Of a DNA stretch of 64,000 nucleotides, positions 57,747-64,000 are shown one piece after another. The translations under genes and the position numbers were made by a program. This DNA is from Prunus persica. Its lineage: Eukaryota; Streptophyta; Magnoliopsida; Rosales; Rosaceae. Below the pieces are notes generated by a model, which searched no databases, had not been told where the DNA came from, and was given only the letters and a program-made list of their open reading frames with translations. The stretch covers positions 15,474,786 through 15,538,785 of the forward strand of contig NC_034016.1 in assembly GCF_000346465.2 (NCBI RefSeq). The letters are read 5' to 3'. Within the stretch, counting starts at the first letter, position 1. Each line of letters starts with the position of its first letter.

Positions 57747-58060
57747 GAGCATTTTCATGAGAGTCTTCAAATTTTAGCCAAATTCTAGCTAAAATAGTTA
57801 GAAAGCTATTATAACAAGCTACTTAAAAGGTGTTTCTTCCAACAATGTTATCTATTTTGGCTAATTTAAAATATTTTATTATTATTTTCTCTTTTTCTTT
57901 CTCCCTCCCTTTTTCTCTCTCCTACTCACTACATGTAGAGAGTCAAACATTGATTCTCCAAAATAGAGAGCCAAGTAGGGAGTATGCTGGAGGAGGATTT
58001 TCCTTCTTTTTAACCAAAGTAACTAGAGATGAGATGATAAAGAGTATGTTGGAGATGCTC
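57747..58060. mobile_element. Tourist-like MITE (PIF/Harbinger type)
   Basis: A 314-bp element flanked by TAA (57744-57746 and 58061-58063). Its ends are GAGCATTTTCATGA on the left and GAGCATCTCCAACA (reverse complement) on the right, the same GAGCA termini as the full Harbinger element at 26726-30714. The interior is AT-rich with no transposase. Confidence 0.85.
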
Positions 58061-58063
58061 TAA

Positions 58064-58494
58064 GCATGTGTGCGCTTTTTAAAATAATGTCACGAATTCA
58101 TTTATATTTAAAACCATTTTCTATGTAAACTTAATGAATGGGATCAAACCTTCAAATTCAAAGACAACGACCTTATGAAGTTATCATTTTGAAGTTCACT
58201 TAAGGGGATGAAAGTGACGATGATAATGTTGTTAATTCAATGATTAAACAGACTGCAGTGTAATCAACACAAAGATGGGACCCATCAACAAAGATCTAAT
58301 GGTTGAGTATCAGGCCTGATAGGCTCAGTGGACCAAAAGCCCAAAAGCTGCATTCAACCCACTAGCAGGCCTCAACCCCAGTGGGTCAATAACACCGACA
58401 GTCGTTGAACTTAAGACGTGCTGATATTTAGTTGTAGCACAAAGCCAACAAGTTAAAGAAGACCGACAAACAAACAAACACAACATGTTTACTT
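58064..58494. other. Spacer between MITE and esterase gene
   Basis: 3' flank of the minus-strand esterase; no gene or clear repeat seen. Confidence 0.5.
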
Positions 58495-59860
58495 TTAAAG
58501 GGCAGGATGAGCATTCGCTACTGATGATACAAAGTGTTTGATGTAAGCATCAGCCAACATGTGACCCAATTGAACCTGGGCCTTGGTGGTCAGGTGCAGA
58601 TGATCATCTTTGAGCTCCAACCCCTTTGCATCCACACAAACCACATTTGGAACATTCATTCCCAATTGGGCCTCCCTCACTTTCTCTATATACTTCGCAT
58701 CCCCAGACCCAATAGCCACCTGTAAACAAAAAATTTTAAATATCAAACTCTACAAATGCAAAAATAATAATAATAACTGTTAATGACCCACTATAAGAAC
58801 CTTTTATTGCACCATTCATGATCCAAAATTACTACAAATTAATCTAATCTATAACACATATGTTCTGTTCATATAATAATATCCAAATAATAATATATTT
58901 TAAGTGTCAGTATTCATTGAAAAATGAAATTGGCAAAATATTATTAAAATTTCAAACCATGCCTCCAAAATCATCAGCATTTTACAATAACTGACGAAAT
59001 ACCCAAAATGCATATCAAATAAGTGAAGAACTCCTAACCTGGATAATAGGAAGCGAAGGCAAGCCAAGATCCTCGCGCACATTCTCAATGAGCTTCACCA
59101 TGTTCCCGTGGTACGCATCAGCATCATGCTGCGTCGACGTGTCACTCTCCCCTTGGTACCACAACAATCCTTTCATCTCACCCCCACCCTTCACGCTCGC
59201 TCTCGCCCTCTTCACCATACTCTCGTACAAGTGCTCTCCACGCGCCCACTCCTTGATCGCCGTCCCGCCCACCGCGCACGGCACGAGCCCCACCACCCCC
59301 ACGCGCTCCCTCACCCCGTTCGCGAACGCCATCCCCGGCCCCACGCCGCAGACCTTGGCATCGATGTCGGCGTGAAGCGGCTCGTGCGCGGGCTCCCACT
59401 GGAGATGCGCGCTGAGGCGATGGATGGATGGATGGGGGCCGCACTCGTTCGGAACGACGCGGTCCCAGTGCTGGTGGTGATGGTGGTCTCTGAAAACGCC
59501 ACCGCGGCCGGCCATATTGCTCTGGCCCGATAAGATGAAGATCTGTTTGGGTTGGAGCGATTGAGATTCCATTTTGGGTGGGTGGGCGCGGGTGTTTGGT
59601 TGCGGGGATATGGGGTTGTTGTTTTTTATCTTGTTTGGTTTAAATGGGGTACAAGCATCGCTGATTAAAGGACTGGGAGACCCGGTGTGAGTGGGCCCAG
59701 TGTTGCCGATAGGCCGCGTAATTACCCAGCGAGCGAGACGGCGTCGTTTCCGCCTCCTATTGTTGGCGAGTTCTTCCTCCCTCGCTTCTAGTAGCAATAT
59801 TGGGAAGACAAACAACATAAAATCATCAGAATCAGAATCAGAAGAAGAAAAATCCTCCAT
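58495..59860 (-). CDS. SASA-type carbohydrate esterase (At4g34215-like)
   Basis: Two exons: 59040-59860 and 58495-58719, with donor GTTAGG and acceptor TTTACAG (the last base of exon 1 is at 59039/59040). The hydrolase core from residue 97 (MESQSLQPKQIF) shows the SGNH-like blocks: ILSGQSNMAGRGG with the nucleophile Ser, GVGPGMAFANGV, VPCAVGGTAIKEW, LLWYQGESDT, and DDHLHLTTKAQVQLG with the catalytic Asp-His pair. These match the At4g34215 family (DUF303/SASA), predicted acetyl-esterases on carbohydrate substrates. The frame is open upstream to 59860, adding 96 residues: an acidic MEDFSSSDSDSDD, hydrophobic, and basic NNRRRKRRR region not present in the Arabidopsis protein as I know it. The first ATG (59860) sits 56 bases below a TATA box; the core-only start is 59572. 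Confidence 0.9.
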
Positions 59861-59915
59861 ATCTCAATTGTTTTTCTTTTGGAAAATCGTATGGTGAAAT
59901 GGAGAGGATTTAACT

Positions 59916-59923
59916 TATTTATA
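59916..59923 (-). promoter_or_regulatory. TATA box of the esterase gene
   Basis: The minus strand reads TATAAATA, about 56 bases before the upstream-most ATG (59860). A matching TATAGA motif lies near 60829-60835 before the decayed second copy. Confidence 0.6.
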
Positions 59924-60225
59924 AATTGATTTTGAAAATTAATATTGATTTAGTTTTGGTGGGAAAGTACGGCTTAAATTTTTTATTTGGTGGCAAAATG
60001 AATCAGACTGAAATTGACAAACTACCATGTCTGTCTGTCTCTCTCTCTCTCTCTATGGAAAATCAGGGCATGGCCTTGCCTATGCAGTTCACAAGGGTTG
60101 GCAACATCAGAATCATATAGAATTAGAAACAACATGCATAAGGGTGATTTCTATGCACACTCGTAAATTCCCAGAATTGCCTTTGGAGCCAAGTGTCCAG
60201 AGACAGCTTCAAAATAGGATCGATT

Positions 60226-60770
60226 TAAAGGGCAGGATGGGAATTAGCTTTTGATGAACTAAAATGTTGGAGCATTTGACCCAACTGGACCTGAGCCTTG
60301 GCGGTCAGATGTAGACGATCATCTTCGAGCTCCAATCCCTTTGCACCCACACACACAAAGTTTGGGAGCTCCGTTCCTAATTACCCCTCGTCATTCCCAT
60401 TCCCACTACCCACCTGTCAAAAACCATCGCAGAAATTAGTAAATACCTAAAATGCCCAGCGATTCCGTGGCTGGGGGTTGTTTGGTTGCGGGGATAGAGA
60501 CTTCTTCTTTTTCCTGTTCTTGTTCTTTGCCTTGAATGAGGTACCGGCGTCGCTGATTACGCATGAGTCGTATCCGGTGCCCGTGGGCCCAACGGTGGCG
60601 AGGGGCCGCCGATTGCGACGGCGTCGTTTCCGGGCACTTCTCTTGTTGGCGTCGTGACAAGCTTTTAAGAGTGTCACGTGTGCGATCACCGCCTTTGTAA
60701 CGTTTGCGTGCCAGATATCATCAGAATCGGAGTCGAACATAAGCATTTGCAACGATTTTCGACGATCCAT
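60226..60770 (-). pseudogene. Decayed second copy of the esterase gene
   Basis: Read on minus: 60770-60447 is an open leader resembling the first 90 residues of the neighbouring esterase (DSDSDD, RKRRRRNRR, VGPTGTG, VISDAGTSFKAKN, SPQPNN). It then passes directly into a broken copy of the last exon (60416-60226; VCVGAKGLELEDD, LHLT.KAQVQLG, ending HPAL). The catalytic core with GQSN and YQGES is entirely deleted, and the last exon has an in-frame TAA and a gap. The leader may still be translated as a short basic protein ending RNRWAF. Tandem duplication followed by internal deletion explains the pattern. Confidence 0.8.
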
Positions 60771-61470
60771 GGAGTTCAAAAGAAAATGGGATTTGAGTTG
60801 AGCAGAGAGAAAGAGGATAATAATCTCGTCTATAAATTGATCTTGGAAAATATCACTTAAGTTTTGCTTTTTGGCGGGAAAAATATACGGTTGAATTGAA
60901 ATGTTTTCTTTTTTGGTGGGGAATTTGATTTTGTGGCGCAAAAATTAAACCTGGGTTGGGCTGGTCTAAGTGAAAGTTGTATGGACTACAATTATTGGGC
61001 TTTAGCTCATATTTTGCCCAAATGTGACTTTTTTTTTTAATTTTAAAAAAGCGATAATGAAAGAGAGGGATTGGAACATATGACCTTACGGGTAGGGATA
61101 ATTGCACTAAACAGAGCAAATTTCTCTTGTTAGACAAATACAGGTTGCTAAATTGTGAAACTTAATCCATACATTGATAAAAGAGTCGATTAATATGTCG
61201 TTCAGATTCACAGCCTAGAAACAAAAGTCGGACAAAATAACATAATTGCAATTGCCCTCCATGCCAATTGCCACCAACACAATATTATTACAATTCATAT
61301 ATCAATTCTCACTAATCCGCAAAACATGCATACATACAACGGCTTTCTCCCATAAAGTTATTAAGCTATATCAACATTTATGCTTTTTATGCAACATTCA
61401 AGTCAACAAAACAAGAAAAAGAAAATGATTTAACACAACAAAGCAACTTTAGTGGGACCTCAATACATCA
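60771..61470. other. Spacer between esterase pseudogene and receptor kinase
   Basis: Promoter-like sequence of the pseudogene (TATA near 60829-60835), a possible dispersed-repeat fragment near 61030-61110 (GGGATTGGAACATATGACC), and the 3' flank of the kinase gene. No gene is supported. Confidence 0.45.
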
Positions 61471-63128
61471 TTAGTTTGAAGAAGTGGAAGGGGGACTAGT
61501 ACTTTTGTCCAAGATTTGGAGGGCTTCTTTCATGGTCGGTCTCTTTTGTGGAGCAAAACTAGCACAATTAAACCCTAATTTCAAACAAGCCAGCAAGGCA
61601 TCTTCCCTGCAATCCACCTCAGTCCTAATCGCCACGTCAACCATGATTAAAGCCCGAATTTTCTCTTCAGTCAACGAACCGGGGGTCCATTGTGCCCCTA
61701 ATTCTCGTTCCGAAAGTATCCTTCCTGTGAGAAGCTCAAGCAAGACTATACCAAAAGAGTACACATCCCACTTAGGGTTTGGCTTCAAGTTCTTTAGACA
61801 TTCTGGCGCTTGATAAGGCGACGATGCACCACCGGAGGATGACATAGCAGCGGCAGGGCTGCCACCAATTGGGAGCACATCATGCATACCTTCTCGAGTG
61901 GCTGTTGATTTTAGGCTATCAAAGTAACCCCTGGAAGAACCGCTGGCTTTGTGACTACCCAGGTTTCCTAATACCAGCTTATCAAGGCCAAAATCACTAA
62001 TTATGGGCTCCATATCAGAATTCAAAAGAATGTTGCTTGGTTTGATATTCCCGTGCACATGTTTCTTCTCATGGATGTAAGCCAGCCCCCTAGCAACCCC
62101 ACTTGCTATCTTCAGCCGAGTTTCAAGAGGTAGATGACATGGTGACGACCCTGCTCTTCCTACAAAATTCCAAACATATTTGAGATAGATGACACTAATG
62201 TAACAAATGTACGAGGCAGTATGTTCCTAAACATTTATGTCCCGAAGTACGAGCACGAATACAACCCTGGACCACAGATACGAGAAATTTTTCGGTGTGA
62301 CCGTAAAAGATGTGATTAGTAGTTTCGTTAGAGTTAACTACTATGTTTATTAAGAATCAAACAAAACAAATAATGCAAACGAGTAGGCCCAAGTTTGTAT
62401 TAACTTTTTCCAAGCAAGCATCGCTATATCCTGCAGACACAGAGAACTTGTCAACTCAACCGATGCGGTGCAGGGATTCTCTGGATTCCAATCCAATAGT
62501 TTTCGACTATTTGGACCAGAAAAAAGATTTCCATGTATGATGTATCTTTTATCATGGTTCACGGGCAGTTATGAATCTTCTCACTAATTTGGCACTTATG
62601 AATCATTAACAGATGTCAGAGTGTATGGTAATCAAAGAAATAAAACTAATGTCATGGGCTGATACAAAGCTTTTATTTTAATCAAAGGTCAGGTGAAAAA
62701 GCTGGAGAATGGGCCATTGGGTTTACAAAACAGATTATCAAATTTATGAAAAAAAAAACAGAATGCAAAACAAGACCTCTGAATTCCAGACACCCAAGAA
62801 ATAAATAATGAAAGAATCATGACAATGCATTTATAAAGAAACAAAATTGTTTTTAAAATAAATAAATAAAGTTGTTGTGTTAGTTTTTAATTAAATTTGG
62901 AAGACAACTTGCATGATTGAACTGGAAGTACAAAAAAAATACTGCTATAATAATTGGTAGTTCACAATTCCATATAAACTGTGTGAAACTAAACTTGTTC
63001 AAAAGAATAATAATTGGTGTAAAAAAAATTAGATGAAAGTATGATTCTAGTTAGTTCTAATTAAAAACACAAGGATGAGAAACAGCGCAATGTAGCACAA
63101 AACACATAATTTCACTAACGTACGCCAA

Positions 63129-63191
<63 letters not shown>

Positions 63192-64000
63192 GTTAGTGGT
63201 GCTGGCAAGGCTGCCATTGGAGACATAGTCATAGATCACAAGCTTCTCATCGTCTCCCCAGTAAAACCCACGAACCCTAACCAAATTGGGGTGTTTGAGC
63301 TTGGCAATGGCCCTCACTTGGCTCTCAAAATCTCTCATCTTCACCACCCCACTCTCTCCAATTCTCCTCACAGCAAGCTCAGTCTTGTCTTCAAGCACGG
63401 CCTTGTACACAATGCTTGGGCCACTGGCTCCCAGTACATAAGCTGATGCTTTGAGCAATGTCTCAAGCTCAAGCTCTGCTTGATCCCCATCTATGGTTAC
63501 CAAGACACCTCCTTTCTGAGACTGCTCCCCTTTTTGACTCTGCACACCACCACCCACTTGCCCATTTTTGTCATCTTGGTCACTGTCTGAGCTTGTTGAT
63601 GTCTCTTCCCCTTTGATTGTCATGCATGAGCATGCAACAGATTTTACTGCATTTGGGCAAAAGTATTAGATACAGATTACAGAATATAGATATCAAGAGA
63701 AATTATATGGAAAATTTTGACTGAAATAAACTAAATTGCAAACCTTTCTGATCAATTTCTTCTTTTGAGAAGATTTCTGGTTTCTTTTCTAGCTCTGTGG
63801 CACTGCTGCTTGTTGTGTTGAGAAGTTTTCTCTTCCTGACTTGGTAGACATAGAGAATGACCAACCCAAGGATGGCTATTCCGGCCAAGTCTCCGACAGC
63901 AATGGCGGCGATGGTGCTGGGTTTGAGGCCACTCTGTGGCTGGTTCTGAGTACCATTTGGTCCACCAGGTGTGTTTGATACTGGGGTTGTGTCAAATGTT
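61471..64000 (-). CDS. LRR receptor-like kinase, At4g34220-like (partial)
   Basis: Three exons are visible: 63744-64000 (open at the window edge), 63191-63646 and 61471-62159. The first carries the end of the ectodomain linker (PGGPNGTQNQPQ) and a transmembrane helix (IAAIAVGDLAGIAILGLVILYVY) followed by basic residues. The second starts the kinase (LETLLKASAYVLGASGPSIVYKAVL, LAVRRIGE) and hinge (VIYDYVSNGSLAS). The third has HGNIKPSNILL in place of the HRD loop (no Asp), a DFG (ISDFGLDKL), YQAPE, WDVYSFGIVLLELLTGR and a C-terminal Ser-rich tail. The HGN loop marks an atypical, probably kinase-weak member, as in its relatives. Its LRR ectodomain lies outside the window. A (AG)26 tract borders the second exon's donor. 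Confidence 0.92.
63134..63185. repeat. (AG)26 microsatellite at a splice donor
   Basis: A 52-base pure AG run on plus, CT on the kinase gene's strand, starting four bases after the donor GT (63190-63189) of the second visible exon. Confidence 0.97.

Noticed and set aside
59088..59533. Plus-strand frames opposite the esterase first exon
   Set aside because: Antisense shadows of a GC-rich exon with no recognisable domain.

Overview
The window is nuclear DNA of a flowering plant. The genes carry many short GT-AG introns in AT-rich spacers. There is a plastid Na+/H+ antiporter, a plastid one-helix stress protein and a plastid serine-pathway enzyme, and the repeats are plant types (a Cassandra solo LTR with its 5S-rRNA-like core, hAT and PIF/Harbinger elements, Copia and Gypsy remnants). 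A rosid, plausibly Rosaceae, fits the Cassandra LTR and the gene order, but that is inference; no species can be named from sequence alone.

Layout. 1-1.4 kb: a root-cap-domain secreted protein (minus), cut by the window edge. 2.8-17.8 kb: a cyclase (PF04199-type) cluster with two intact minus-strand genes (2779-4341 and 15285-17825). Between them lie two broken plus-strand copies (9021-10721 frameshifted, 13491-14176 internally deleted) and an exon-1 fragment inside a duplicated 1.4-1.6 kb block (7222-8640). A Copia remnant split by a solo Cassandra LTR sits between the two block copies. 19.5-20.7 kb: a secreted LRR protein. 20.8-42.5 kb: a tandem array of four small genes for proteins with two ubiquitin-like folds. 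Their promoters share RY (CATGCA) motifs, and two units also carry an identical tRNA-Lys(UUU). The array is opened up by a nearly intact PIF/Harbinger transposon (26726-30714), a gag-only Gypsy-type element with large tandem arrays (30791-36748) and a TRIM (36749-37323).

43-64 kb is the conserved, gene-dense part: an ARF GTPase, SEP1-like, NHD1-like, plastid 3-phosphoglycerate dehydrogenase, a SASA-type carbohydrate esterase with a decayed second copy, and an LRR receptor kinase cut by the right edge. Cyclase, SEP1, PGDH, At4g34215-type esterase and At4g34220-type kinase are neighbours on Arabidopsis chromosome 4, while NHD1 sits beside another PGDH on chromosome 3. The window therefore looks like an unsplit ancestral order.

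Functionally, SEP1, NHD1 and PGDH all act in the plastid (light-stress protection, Na+/pyruvate homeostasis, serine supply). The cyclase family and ARF act in the secretory/endomembrane system. The ubiquitin-like array is the most unusual content: lineage-type tandem duplication, likely seed-related promoters, and one member that lost its ancestral start codon and ends in Gly-Gly. All exon coordinates come from reading splice sites and comparing paralogs by eye.
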